Made by a program: the position numbers and the translations under genes | Shown: piece after piece, positions 1-7,751 of the stretch | Layout: the number at the start of each line of letters is the position of its first letter | Numbering within the stretch: the stretch's first letter is position 1 | Source: Cupriavidus necator A5-1 | GTDB taxonomy: Bacteria; Pseudomonadota; Gammaproteobacteria; Burkholderiales; Burkholderiaceae | Direction: 5' to 3' | DNA length: 64,000 bases | Assembly (NCBI RefSeq): GCF_000744095.1 | Contig: NZ_JQLI01000008.1 | Span: forward strand, 930,001-994,000 | Notes under the pieces: model-generated | Told to the model about the DNA's origin: nothing | Seen by the model: the letters and a program-made list of their open reading frames with translations, nothing else | Databases searched by the model: none

Positions 1-199
1 CCACCGTGAAGTGTCCCTGCCACGTCATCAGGTCCGGCAGGATGATCGCCGCCAGCGCCGCCGCCGGCGCATAACGCAACGCGCGCTGGAGCCGATCCGG
101 CACGGTGACATGCTCGCCGGCCATCAGGAACAGCGCCCGCGTCACCACGGTCACGACGCCCATGCCGACAATGGCAATCCAGATCTCGCCATGGCTCAT
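1..199 (-). CDS. azlD: AzlD-family branched-chain amino acid exporter small subunit, 3' end off window
   Basis: The frame starts at an ATG at 199 and runs off the left edge, leaving about 66 N-terminal residues. They form a hydrophobic helix (WIAIVGMGVVTVVTRALFL), then a conserved RALRYAPAAALAAIILPDL stretch typical of AzlD. AzlD is the small inner-membrane partner of AzlC; the pair exports branched-chain amino acids and analogues. The ATG overlaps the azlC stop as ATGA, so the two genes are translationally coupled. The C-terminal part is not visible, so intactness cannot be judged. Confidence 0.85.
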   Translation of the reverse strand, partial: MSHGEIWIAIVGMGVVTVVTRALFLMAGEHVTVPDRLQRALRYAPAAALAAIILPDLMTWQGHFTV

Positions 200-1020
200 G
201 CGCGGTCTCCCGGTGTTGTCTGCGTCGAGGCTGCCCGCGCGATCGCCCTGGTCTTGCGCCGGCGGCGGATCCCGCGCAGCGCCGCGCGCGCGGCCAGGTC
301 ATCGCTGGCCATGCCGGCAGCAATCGCCCCCACCACCGCCACCACCAGCCCAAGCCGGTAAGGCAAGTCAAAGCACAGCAGCGCCAGCACCGCCGAAATC
401 ACCACCGCCATCAGCGTCGAGCGCGAACTGATGGTGGCGATCATCACCGGGATCAGCGCCAGGGTGCCCGCCACGCCCAGCCCCCAGCTATCGGGGAAGA
501 GGCTGGCCAGCACGATGCCGATGATCGACGACACCTGCCACATCGCGAAGTTGGTCAGCGCCATGCCCCAGAAGTAGCCTTCCTTGCCGGGCTCATAGCC
601 CGGCGTGCTGTACTTCTGCATGAAGTAGACGAAATGCAGGTCGCCGTTGAAGAAGCCCAACACCGTGCGCCGCGGCAGCGTCAGATAGCTGAAGTGCGGC
701 TGCATCGCTGCGCTGAAGATCACGAAGCGCAGGTTGACCATGGTCGCGGTCAGCCAGACGGTCCACAGCGGCAGGCCGGCCGCGAACAGCGGCAGTACCG
801 CCAGCTGCGCCGAGCCGGCGTAGACCAGCAGCGACATGCCGATGGCTTCGGGGACGGTCATCACGGATTTACTCATCGCCACGCCGGTGACCAGGCCCCA
901 GGAAAACACCGCGGGCAGGGACGGGGCAAAGTAGCGTGCGCCGGCGATAAAGCCGGCGCGTTCGGCGGGTGCGAAGCGATGCCAGAGGCGCAACCACACC
1001 GAGGGTTGTCGGGAAGTCAT
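196..1020 (-). CDS. azlC: AzlC-family branched-chain amino acid permease (large subunit)
   Basis: A 274-residue multi-pass inner-membrane protein. The N-terminal third carries the AzlC signature region (GARYFAPSLPAVFSWGLVTG), followed by a small-residue-rich segment (LLVYAGSAQLAVLPL) and the NLRFVIFSAAMQPHF motif characteristic of the family. Hydrophobic segments fill most of the rest. The C-terminus is a basic Arg-rich cytoplasmic tail of about 30 residues. The gene overlaps azlD by 4 bp, as is usual for azlCD operons. Family function is export of leucine, isoleucine, valine and toxic analogues; the substrate here is inferred. Length is slightly above the usual 230-250 because of both termini. 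Confidence 0.88.
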   Translation of the reverse strand: MTSRQPSVWLRLWHRFAPAERAGFIAGARYFAPSLPAVFSWGLVTGVAMSKSVMTVPEAIGMSLLVYAGSAQLAVLPLFAAGLPLWTVWLTATMVNLRFVIFSAAMQPHFSYLTLPRRTVLGFFNGDLHFVYFMQKYSTPGYEPGKEGYFWGMALTNFAMWQVSSIIGIVLASLFPDSWGLGVAGTLALIPVMIATISSRSTLMAVVISAVLALLCFDLPYRLGLVVAVVGAIAAGMASDDLAARAALRGIRRRRKTRAIARAASTQTTPGDRA

Positions 1021-1209
1021 GTCTGAGGAAGAGGGGGCAGTGCAGGCCCGGGGCCGAGGGCCGGCCCGGAAGGCTGCCGCCGCAGGACGCGGTCGGCATC
1101 ATGCCATTATAGGGGTCGATCGCAGCGTGGTAAGTGGCCGCTTAACAAAATGCCGCCCGGCGTTGGCGGCAGGCCACGGCCATCCGCCGCGGCCTGTCGT
1201 CCTGCGGCG

Positions 1210-2829
1210 TCAGGGTGCGCCGCGGTACACCCACTGCATCAGCGCGTCGTGCGCCTCCTGCGCCTGCGACGCGTTGGGGTGGTTGATCATGCTCACCACC
1301 ACATAGCGGCCGCCCTGGGCCGAATCGACATAGCCGGCCAGCGCGCGCACGTCGGCCAGCGTGCCGGTCTTCAGGTAGCCGCTGCCGGCCGCATCGGCGC
1401 GCGTCAGCCGGTTGCGCAGCGTGCCGTCGACGCCCAGCACCGGCAGCGAATCGATCAGCACCGGGCCCACGTTGCTGGCCGCGGCCTGCTGCAGCATACG
1501 CGCCATGTCATAGGCGCTGATGCGTTCCTCGCGCGACAGGCCCGAGCCGTTGTCCAGCACCAGGCCGGGCATATCGAGACCCTGGCGCGCCAGCCAGCGC
1601 CGCACCACGCGCACGGAGCGCTCGGTACTGGCCGGGCCGCCGCGGTCGATCTCGGCGCCGATGGTCAGGAACAGCTGGCGCGCCATCACATTGTTCGAGA
1701 ACTTGTTGATGTCGCGCACGATGTCGGCCAGCGGCAGCCCGTAGTGGCGCGCCAGCAGCACCGCGCCGCGCGGCACCTGGCCGCTGCGCAGCGCGGGCAC
1801 GTGGGTAAAGCGCCCGCCGGCGCGCTGCCATTCGGCGACGAAGCCGCCCCAGGTGAATTCCGCATGGGAGAGCGTGGCGATATTCAGCACCTGCTCGCCG
1901 CAGCCGCTGGAATAGTCGCCGGCAAAGGACGCCAGCACGGTGCCGTCCGGCTGGGGCGCCACGGTCGGGCTGGCGCTCGATTGCCAGTCGCCGCAGCGGC
2001 CGTTGGTCAGCGTTAGCCGGTTGTCGAGCTTCAGTTGCGCCAGCTCGGGCGTGACGTTGACCGCCACGGTCTGGCTGGCCGGGTCCGGCGTCAGCGTGAA
2101 CGACAGCGTCTTGAAGGCATAGAGCAGCGCATCCGGGCCGACGTTGTAGGCGCGCTGGACCTCGCCGTCGATGGTGCCGTTGCCGTCCAGGCCATCGGCA
2201 AAGTAGCTGCGGTCGAGCACCAGGTCGCCGTTGATGGTGGTGGTGCCGCCGGCACGCGCGCTGGCCACCAGCTTTGCCATCTCTTCCGGCACCAGCTTGG
2301 GATCGCCGCGGCCGCGCAGGTAGACGTTGCCGTTGACGGTGCCGTCGCCGGTGGGTTGGGCATCGGCGTAGAGCGAGGTCTGCCAGCGGTAGTCCGGGCC
2401 CAGCAGTTGCAGGCCGGCGAAGGTGGTGACCAGTTTCATGGTCGAGGCCGGGTTCATCGGCTCCTGCGCATTCCAGCTGGCGCGCGCGGCGGGCGCGCCC
2501 AGCCGGATCACGTAGAAGCTGGCGGCCGAGGCCGGCACACCGGCGCGACGCAGCGCGGCGGCCACCTGTGCCGGCACGCCGGCGTGCACCAGCGCCGGGT
2601 TGGCGGCGGCGCGGGCCGGTTTTCCTGTCTTTGTCGCCCGCTCTGCCTTGGCGGCCTTGGTGGCTTTGGTGGCAGTAGCCGCCTTGGCCGGCGGCTTGGC
2701 CAACGCCGGCGAGAGGGCGGGGCCCGCCGCCAGCAGCAGGGCGGCGGCAAGGAGGGGCGACAGGCGGCGCAGCAGCGCGCCAGGTCGAGATGCGGTTCGC
2801 GTGGCGGTTGTTCTTGGCATGGCGGCCAT
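1210..2829 (-). CDS. dacB: D-alanyl-D-alanine carboxypeptidase/endopeptidase, PBP4 class
   Basis: A 539-residue class C penicillin-binding protein acting on peptidoglycan in the periplasm. A hydrophobic signal region lies at residues 24-44, followed by a Lys/Ala-rich low-complexity linker to about residue 75. All three catalytic motifs are present: SxxK at 129-132 (STMK), SxN at 378-380 (SNN) and KTG at 487-489. The long insertion between SxxK and SxN matches DacB rather than low-molecular-weight DacA types. It trims the terminal D-Ala and cleaves D-Ala-mDAP crosslinks. A second in-frame ATG three codons in (2820) is an equally possible start. It stands alone, followed by a short gap to azlC. 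Confidence 0.93.
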   Translation of the reverse strand: MAAMPRTTATRTASRPGALLRRLSPLLAAALLLAAGPALSPALAKPPAKAATATKATKAAKAERATKTGKPARAAANPALVHAGVPAQVAAALRRAGVPASAASFYVIRLGAPAARASWNAQEPMNPASTMKLVTTFAGLQLLGPDYRWQTSLYADAQPTGDGTVNGNVYLRGRGDPKLVPEEMAKLVASARAGGTTTINGDLVLDRSYFADGLDGNGTIDGEVQRAYNVGPDALLYAFKTLSFTLTPDPASQTVAVNVTPELAQLKLDNRLTLTNGRCGDWQSSASPTVAPQPDGTVLASFAGDYSSGCGEQVLNIATLSHAEFTWGGFVAEWQRAGGRFTHVPALRSGQVPRGAVLLARHYGLPLADIVRDINKFSNNVMARQLFLTIGAEIDRGGPASTERSVRVVRRWLARQGLDMPGLVLDNGSGLSREERISAYDMARMLQQAAASNVGPVLIDSLPVLGVDGTLRNRLTRADAAGSGYLKTGTLADVRALAGYVDSAQGGRYVVVSMINHPNASQAQEAHDALMQWVYRGAP

Positions 2830-2882
2830 GTTAACGCATGCAAACCGCCAGCCGGATGACAGCAGGCTTGCCCGCTACGCCG

Positions 2883-3467
2883 TCAGCCGGCGCGCGGCGG
2901 TGCCAGCCGTGCCAGCAGCGACTTCAGCGTCGCCTGTTCCGACTCGGTCAGCGCCGAGCCGACATGCGCATCGTGCTTGACCACCGCCTGCGTGGCGGCT
3001 TCCAGCGTGCGGCGCCCGGCCGGGGTCAGCACCAGGCTGTAGGCGCGGCGGTCGCCCGGCGCCGGGCGGCGCGCCACCAGCTTCATCTCTTCCAGCGCAT
3101 CGACCAGCAGCACCGCGCCCGAGCGCGCAATGCCGAGGATGCGCGCCAGCTCGGTCAGCTTCAGGTGCGGGTTGCGCGAGATGATCACCAGCGCCGAGAA
3201 GCGCGGCGGCGTGATCTGCCACTGCCTCAGCGACACCACGAAGTCTTCGTAGATGCGGATCTGCGCGCGGCGGATGGCGTAGCCGACCAGGCTGTCGAGC
3301 ACGCCATAGTCCACGTTCGGCACATGGGGATCGAAGCCGGTGTCGGCCTCCGTGCCCGCGGGATCGGGGGCGAGCGGGTCCCGCGCCTTGCGCCGCGTGC
3401 CGGCGGCGCCTGCGCCACCGCTCTTGCCTGCGGCGGCGGGTGGGTCGCCGGATGCATCGGGATTCAT
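2883..3467 (-). CDS. MarR-family transcriptional regulator
   Basis: A 194-residue protein. The first about 60 residues are a disordered Gly/Ala/Pro-rich tail, unusual for MarR proteins of 140-160 residues. The winged helix-turn-helix follows, with LKLTELARILGIARSG as recognition region and a wing around RRPAPGDRRAYSLVLTPAGR, where the DRR...TPAG element is the family hallmark. The start overlaps the stop of the upstream binding-protein gene by 4 bp (ATGA), so the two are probably co-transcribed and the regulator may answer to that protein's ligand. A shorter start removing the tail is possible. The ligand is unknown. Confidence 0.85.
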   Translation of the reverse strand: MNPDASGDPPAAAGKSGGAGAAGTRRKARDPLAPDPAGTEADTGFDPHVPNVDYGVLDSLVGYAIRRAQIRIYEDFVVSLRQWQITPPRFSALVIISRNPHLKLTELARILGIARSGAVLLVDALEEMKLVARRPAPGDRRAYSLVLTPAGRRTLEAATQAVVKHDAHVGSALTESEQATLKSLLARLAPPRAG

Positions 3468-4615
3468 TTCAGGAGCTTCCAGTTGCCGTTATCGATGGTC
3501 AGCATAACGCGGCCGCGCTGGTCAAAGCCATAGTGGTCTTGCGCGCTGAAGTTCAGCACACCGTGCGAGACCACGATGTCCTTCTCGGTCTCCAGCGCGT
3601 GGCGCAGCGCCTGGCGGAACGCCGGCGTGCCCGGCTTGGCGTGCCTGAGCGCCACCGGCACGATCCGCTCCAGCACCAGCCCGGCATCGTAGGCATGCGC
3701 GCCGAACTGGGTGCGGGTGTCGGCGCCGTACTGCTTCTCGTAGCGGGTGACGTAGTCCAGGCCCGGCTTGCGCACCGGGTCGCCAGCGGGCAGCTGCTCC
3801 GGCACGATCACCGGCCCGGCCGGAAGGATCGCACCATTGACCATGCGCCCGCCGATGCGGATCAGGTCCTTGGTGGCCGCGCCGTGCGTGTGGTAGATGG
3901 TCCCGCCGTAGCCGCGCTCGCGCAGCGTAGTGTGCGGCAGCGCGGCGCCGGTGCCCGCGCCGGCGATCAGGATGGCGTCGGGCTTGGCGGCGATCAGCTT
4001 GATCGCCTGCGCGGTCACGCTGGTGTCGGCGCGGCCGTAGCGCTCGGTCGCGACCAGGCGGATGCCGTTGGCCATGGCGGCGGCGGTGAAGTCCTTCAGC
4101 CAGGTCTCGCCATAGGCGTCGGCAAAGCCGATAAAGCCGATGGTCTTGACGCCGTTGGTCTTGGCCGTGGCGGCCACGGCATTGGCCATCAGCCGCACCG
4201 GCTGCGCCAGGCGGAAGGTCCAGGCGCCGCGGCCGGGCTTGAGTTCGATCGGCGAGAACGCGAGCTGCACGGTCTGGCTTTCGTCCGCCACTTCGGCGAT
4301 GGCGATCGAGGGTGCGACGGCTGACGAGCCGAGGATGATGTCGACCTTGTCCTCGGCGACGAAGCGGCGTGCGACCTTGGCGCCTTGCGTGGGGTCGGAG
4401 GCGTCGTCCAGCACGATGTAGCGCACCGCTTCACTGCCGATGCGCTGGGGCAGGTAGGGCAGGGAGTTTTTCTGCGGGATGCCGAGCGAGGCGGAAGGGC
4501 CGGTGGTGGACAGGCTGATGCCTACGGTGATGTCGGCCAGGGCGGTGCCGGTGGCGAAGGCGAGGGCGGCCGCAAGCGCCAGGCGGGCCAGCTTGGTTGG
4601 GGTCATGGGCGCCAT
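3464..4615 (-). CDS. periplasmic substrate-binding protein of an ABC transporter (LIV family, type I fold)
   Basis: 383 residues with a cleavable signal peptide (about 1-27, ending ATGTALA before DITVGIS). The mature protein begins with the ITVGISLSTTGPSASLG motif typical of Leu/Ile/Val-type binding proteins (Peripla_BP_6), and further conserved blocks are VDIILGSSAVAPSIA and IGFIGFADAYGE. No permease or ATPase gene lies nearby, so it is an orphan receptor or serves a distant transporter. The family binds amino acids, but many betaproteobacterial members bind aromatic or aliphatic acids. It is translationally coupled to the downstream MarR gene. Confidence 0.85.
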   Translation of the reverse strand: MAPMTPTKLARLALAAALAFATGTALADITVGISLSTTGPSASLGIPQKNSLPYLPQRIGSEAVRYIVLDDASDPTQGAKVARRFVAEDKVDIILGSSAVAPSIAIAEVADESQTVQLAFSPIELKPGRGAWTFRLAQPVRLMANAVAATAKTNGVKTIGFIGFADAYGETWLKDFTAAAMANGIRLVATERYGRADTSVTAQAIKLIAAKPDAILIAGAGTGAALPHTTLRERGYGGTIYHTHGAATKDLIRIGGRMVNGAILPAGPVIVPEQLPAGDPVRKPGLDYVTRYEKQYGADTRTQFGAHAYDAGLVLERIVPVALRHAKPGTPAFRQALRHALETEKDIVVSHGVLNFSAQDHYGFDQRGRVMLTIDNGNWKLLK

Positions 4616-4668
4616 GTTGTCTCCTCTGTCTGAATGGTCTTGTATGTGTTTCTCAACCGCTTGTTTGC

Positions 4669-4832
4669 GCCCCTCTCCCGCTTGCGGGAGAGGGGCGGGG
4701 GAGAGCGCAGGAGGGTCAAAGGCTGAGGGCGGTGGGTTAAAACAGTTGGCCCCGCTTCATGTGGTTCCTTGAGGGGAGAGGGAGAACACCTTGCTTAGGC
4801 CAGCTCGGGCGGCTTTGGTGCACCCAAAAACG
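4669..4832. repeat. dispersed intergenic repeat, copy A
   Basis: Begins with a perfect 13-bp inverted repeat (GCCCCTCTCCCGC at 4669-4681, TT loop, complement at 4684-4696). It then continues with blocks also found in copy B near 23.4 kb: GTCAAAGGCTGA, GTTGGCCCCGCTT, ATGTGGTT, GAGGGGAGAGGGAGAACACC, TTGCTTAGGC, TCGGGCGGCTT and CACCCAAAA. Compared with B, it lacks the left arm of the second hairpin, as if that part were deleted. It sits between the FAD monooxygenase gene and the binding-protein gene, both on the minus strand. No protein is encoded. Confidence 0.85.
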
Positions 4833-4843
4833 TTGGCGTCGAC

Positions 4844-6097
4844 CTATGTGTTGCCCTGCATCGACTGCCTGTCGAACCCCGCCAACTGCTTATACCGCAG
4901 CGAAATCGCCTCCAGCTCCGCACGCGGAATCACCTGCTCGATATCGGCAAAGCCCTGCGGCGCGCGTTCCTCCGCCAACTGCATCACCTGCTCCGGCCCG
5001 TTCATCCGGTTGCGCAGCACAATACCCGCGGTGCGCGGCAGCCGCTCGGCCTCGTACTCGCGCAACGCGTAGCCGGTGTCGGGCGTGCCCAGCAGGCTGT
5101 CGACCAGGTAGCGCGCGTCCAGGATCGCCTGCGCGCTGCCGTTCGAGCCGATCGGGTACATCGGGTGCGCGGCATCGCCCAGCAGCGTGACGCGATCGAA
5201 GGTCCAGCGCGGCAGCGGGTCCTTGTCGACCATCGGGAATTCATAGATCGCTTCGGCGCCGTCGATCAGCGCGGGGATGTCGATCCAGTCCCACCGCCAA
5301 TCGGCGAAGGCGGCGCGGAACACGGACTTGTCGACCTGCTTGTTCCAGTCGCTGCGCGGCGGGGTGTCGGGCACGCTGTCGGGCACGCGCAGCTCGGCGA
5401 TCCAGTTGACCAGCGAGCGGCCCTGGCGGCGCAGCGGTTCCGAGATCGGATAGGCAACGAACTTCTGGTCCTGGTGCCCGGCCATGAACATCGAGCGGCC
5501 GTCCAGGTAGGGCGGCGCCTCGGTGACCGCGCGCCACAGCATGCGGCGCGAGAAGCGCGGCGCGTCGCCGGCGGGGTAGAAGTGCCGGCGCACCGCGGAG
5601 TGGATGCCGTCGGCGCCGACCAGCACATCGGCGCTGGCCTCGATCTCGGCGCCGTCGCCGCGGCGGCGCAGGCCGAAGCGTACCGGGCCGCCTTTGCCGG
5701 TATCCAGCACGGTCTCGAACGCATGCCCGGTATGCACGGCGTCCGCGCCCAGCCGTTCGACAACGGTGCGATGCAGCAGCATCTGGAACTCGCCGCGATG
5801 GATCGAGAACTGCGGCCAGTCGTAGCCGGCCGCGAGGCCGCGCGGCTCATGCCAGATGCGCTGGCCGAGCTTGTTGTAGTAGGACAGGGACGAGGTTTCG
5901 ATGGCGAGTTCCGCCAGCGCGTCGCGCAGCCCCAGCTCGGACAGGGTGCGCACGGCGTGCGGCAGCAGGTTGATGCCCACGCCCAGCGGGCGCAGCGATT
6001 CGCTGGCTTCCCAGACCTCGGCGTCGATGCCGTGGCGGTGGCACAGCAGCGCCAGCGTTAGTCCGCCGATGCCGCCGCCGGCGATTGCGATCTTCAT
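4844..6097 (-). CDS. FAD-dependent aromatic-ring monooxygenase (salicylate / 3-hydroxybenzoate hydroxylase-like)
   Basis: 417 residues from the ATG at 6097, chosen because GGAGACACA lies just upstream and the protein then opens with the dinucleotide-binding motif MKIAIAGGGIGGL. Other group A flavoprotein monooxygenase hallmarks are the DG-type motif (DVLVGADGIHSAVR, residues about 160-173) and the second FAD contact GDAAHPMYPIGSNGSAQAI. The family uses NAD(P)H and O2 to hydroxylate phenolic acids in the cytosol. The substrate cannot be read from sequence. The gene is alone, upstream of a binding-protein/MarR pair on the same strand that might deliver and sense the substrate. Confidence 0.85.
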   Translation of the reverse strand: MKIAIAGGGIGGLTLALLCHRHGIDAEVWEASESLRPLGVGINLLPHAVRTLSELGLRDALAELAIETSSLSYYNKLGQRIWHEPRGLAAGYDWPQFSIHRGEFQMLLHRTVVERLGADAVHTGHAFETVLDTGKGGPVRFGLRRRGDGAEIEASADVLVGADGIHSAVRRHFYPAGDAPRFSRRMLWRAVTEAPPYLDGRSMFMAGHQDQKFVAYPISEPLRRQGRSLVNWIAELRVPDSVPDTPPRSDWNKQVDKSVFRAAFADWRWDWIDIPALIDGAEAIYEFPMVDKDPLPRWTFDRVTLLGDAAHPMYPIGSNGSAQAILDARYLVDSLLGTPDTGYALREYEAERLPRTAGIVLRNRMNGPEQVMQLAEERAPQGFADIEQVIPRAELEAISLRYKQLAGFDRQSMQGNT

Positions 6098-6254
6098 TGT
6101 GTCTCCCCGCTTGCAGGCGATGCCGGTGCGCTGGTGCAACGGTATCGCGTCCGGTCGAATCGATATTTGTTATGGAGTATAACAATGCGACCGCGCGCGG
6201 CAAGGCGGGGAAAGCCCCGGAAGTGACCTGTCCGGGGTCAGGAAAAACCCGCGC

Positions 6255-6710
6255 TCAGCCCAGCGCCGCGCCGTCGGGTTTGGCCGCCGCGCGCTTCAGC
6301 GACGGCACCGGGAAGACGATGTCATACAGCCAGTTGTACACCAGCGCATAGACCATGTAGAAGCCGGCCACCGCGATATCCATGATCAGCGCGTCGAGCA
6401 GGCTGATATCGAGGTACCACGCCAACGACGGCAGGAACACCACCAGCAGGCCCAGTTCGAACAGGATCGCGTGCAGCACGCGCACCAGCACCGACTTGCG
6501 CACCTGGCCGGTGATGCGCAGCATCGCCTTGTCGAACAGCAGGTTGTACAGGTAGTTCCAGCCGGTGGCAATCAGCGAGGCGACCGCGCCGATCAGGCCC
6601 ATCTGGTGCAGTTCGTAGCCGAACGCCCAGCTCGCCAGCGGAGCGAAGAGCAGCAGGCCGATCGCCTCAAAGCCGATGGCGTGGCGGATACGGTCCCGGG
6701 TGTTGCGCAT
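6255..6710 (-). CDS. PACE-family multidrug/biocide efflux transporter
   Basis: 151 residues made of two tandem transmembrane-pair domains (four helices), the hallmark of PACE proteins such as AceI. The first helix contains a membrane-embedded acid in GFEAIGLLLFAPLASW (Glu15), matching the conserved proton-coupling glutamate of the family, and the domain ends include the NYLYNLLFD and YNWLYDIVFP repeats. Family members export chlorhexidine and related biocides by proton antiport. It is divergent from a LysR regulator, the arrangement known for aceI/aceR in Acinetobacter, so induction by that regulator is likely. Confidence 0.93.
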   Translation of the reverse strand: MRNTRDRIRHAIGFEAIGLLLFAPLASWAFGYELHQMGLIGAVASLIATGWNYLYNLLFDKAMLRITGQVRKSVLVRVLHAILFELGLLVVFLPSLAWYLDISLLDALIMDIAVAGFYMVYALVYNWLYDIVFPVPSLKRAAAKPDGAALG

Positions 6711-6785
6711 TGGGTTTCTCCTTGCGGGGCAGAAGTACAGACCGGGCCGAGTCTATCTGCTGGGCAGGGATTGCCAAGTTGGATA

Positions 6786-6804
6786 CTATCGGTATTTCCG
6801 ATAG
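6786..6804. promoter_or_regulatory. probable LysR operator between PACE gene and lysR
   Basis: The 19-bp sequence CTATCGGTATTTCCGATAG is a perfect 7-bp inverted repeat with a 5-bp centre. It contains the T-N11-A core expected of LysR-type recognition sites. It lies 76 bp upstream of the PACE start and 9 bp upstream of the earlier lysR start, so it can serve both autoregulation and activation of the transporter. Confidence 0.75.
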
Positions 6805-6812
6805 ATGCCCGA

Positions 6813-7751
6813 ATGAGGCGCCTCATGAGTCTCTCTCTCGATCAACTACAGGCCTTCGTTGCCGCCGCCGACACCGGCTCTTTCTCCGCCGCCGCGCGCA
6901 GGCTGGGCAAGGCCCAGTCGGTGGTCAGCGCGGCCGTGTCCAACCTGGAGATCGACGCCGGCAACGCGCTGTTCGACCGCAGCGGCCGCTACCCGGTGCT
7001 GACGCCCGCCGGCGAACGCCTGCTGGCCGAGGCACGCGTGATCCTGGAGCGATGCGAACACTTTCGCGGTGTCGCCAAGAGCCTGGGCGAGGGCGTGGAG
7101 ACGCGGCTGGTGCTGGCGGTCGACGAGCTCTATCCCGAAGAGACGCTGGGCATGCTGCTGGAGGAGTTTTCCAGCCGCTTCCCCGCGGTTGAGCTGGAAC
7201 TGCTGTTCCCACTGATGGAAGACGTCAGCCGCCTGGTGCTGGAGGGCGGTGCCGACCTCGGCATCATGTGGCGGCAGGAGGTGCTGCCGCCCGCGCTGGG
7301 CTTCCATGCGCTGGGCTGGGTGCCGATGCAGATCCTGTGCGCGCCCGACCATCCGCTGGCGGGGCAGCGCGTCGACTGGGAAGAGCTCAAGCGCTATCGC
7401 CAGCTGATGGTCGCAACCCGCACCGACAGCGAAGAGAAGATGCGCCTGCGTGTCGCCGCCGACGTGTGGTGGGTGGAAAGCCAGTGGGTGATCGTGGAAC
7501 TGGTCAAGCGCGGGCTGGGCTGGGCCTTCGTGCCGTGGCACGTGGTGGCCAATTCGCCGGCCGCGGCGCGGCTAGTGTCGCCGCCGCTGGCGTTCCAGCA
7601 GCAGGACTGGCCGGTGGCGATGGAGCTGGTGTGGCACAAGCAGCGGCCGCTGGGCAAGGCCGCCACCTGGCTGCGCGAACGGATCTGCCGGCAGCCGCTG
7701 CCACGTGCGCCGGCCGAGGAGCGGGAAGAGAACCGCGGCGCTTCGGCCTAG
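6813..7751 (+). CDS. LysR-family regulator, probable activator of the PACE transporter
   Basis: 312 residues from the ATG at 6813; an in-frame ATG at 6825 gives MSLSLDQLQAFVAAAD and is equally plausible. The N-terminal winged helix (LDQLQAFVAAADTGSFSAAA, then AQSVVSAAVSNLE) is a standard LysR HTH. The C-terminal effector domain follows from about residue 95. The divergent neighbour encodes a PACE efflux protein, and a perfect inverted repeat sits between them, so this is a likely AceR-type sensor of the exported compound. Its last codons overlap the convergent efflux gene by 4 bp. Confidence 0.9.
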   Translation: MRRLMSLSLDQLQAFVAAADTGSFSAAARRLGKAQSVVSAAVSNLEIDAGNALFDRSGRYPVLTPAGERLLAEARVILERCEHFRGVAKSLGEGVETRLVLAVDELYPEETLGMLLEEFSSRFPAVELELLFPLMEDVSRLVLEGGADLGIMWRQEVLPPALGFHALGWVPMQILCAPDHPLAGQRVDWEELKRYRQLMVATRTDSEEKMRLRVAADVWWVESQWVIVELVKRGLGWAFVPWHVVANSPAAARLVSPPLAFQQQDWPVAMELVWHKQRPLGKAATWLRERICRQPLPRAPAEEREENRGASA

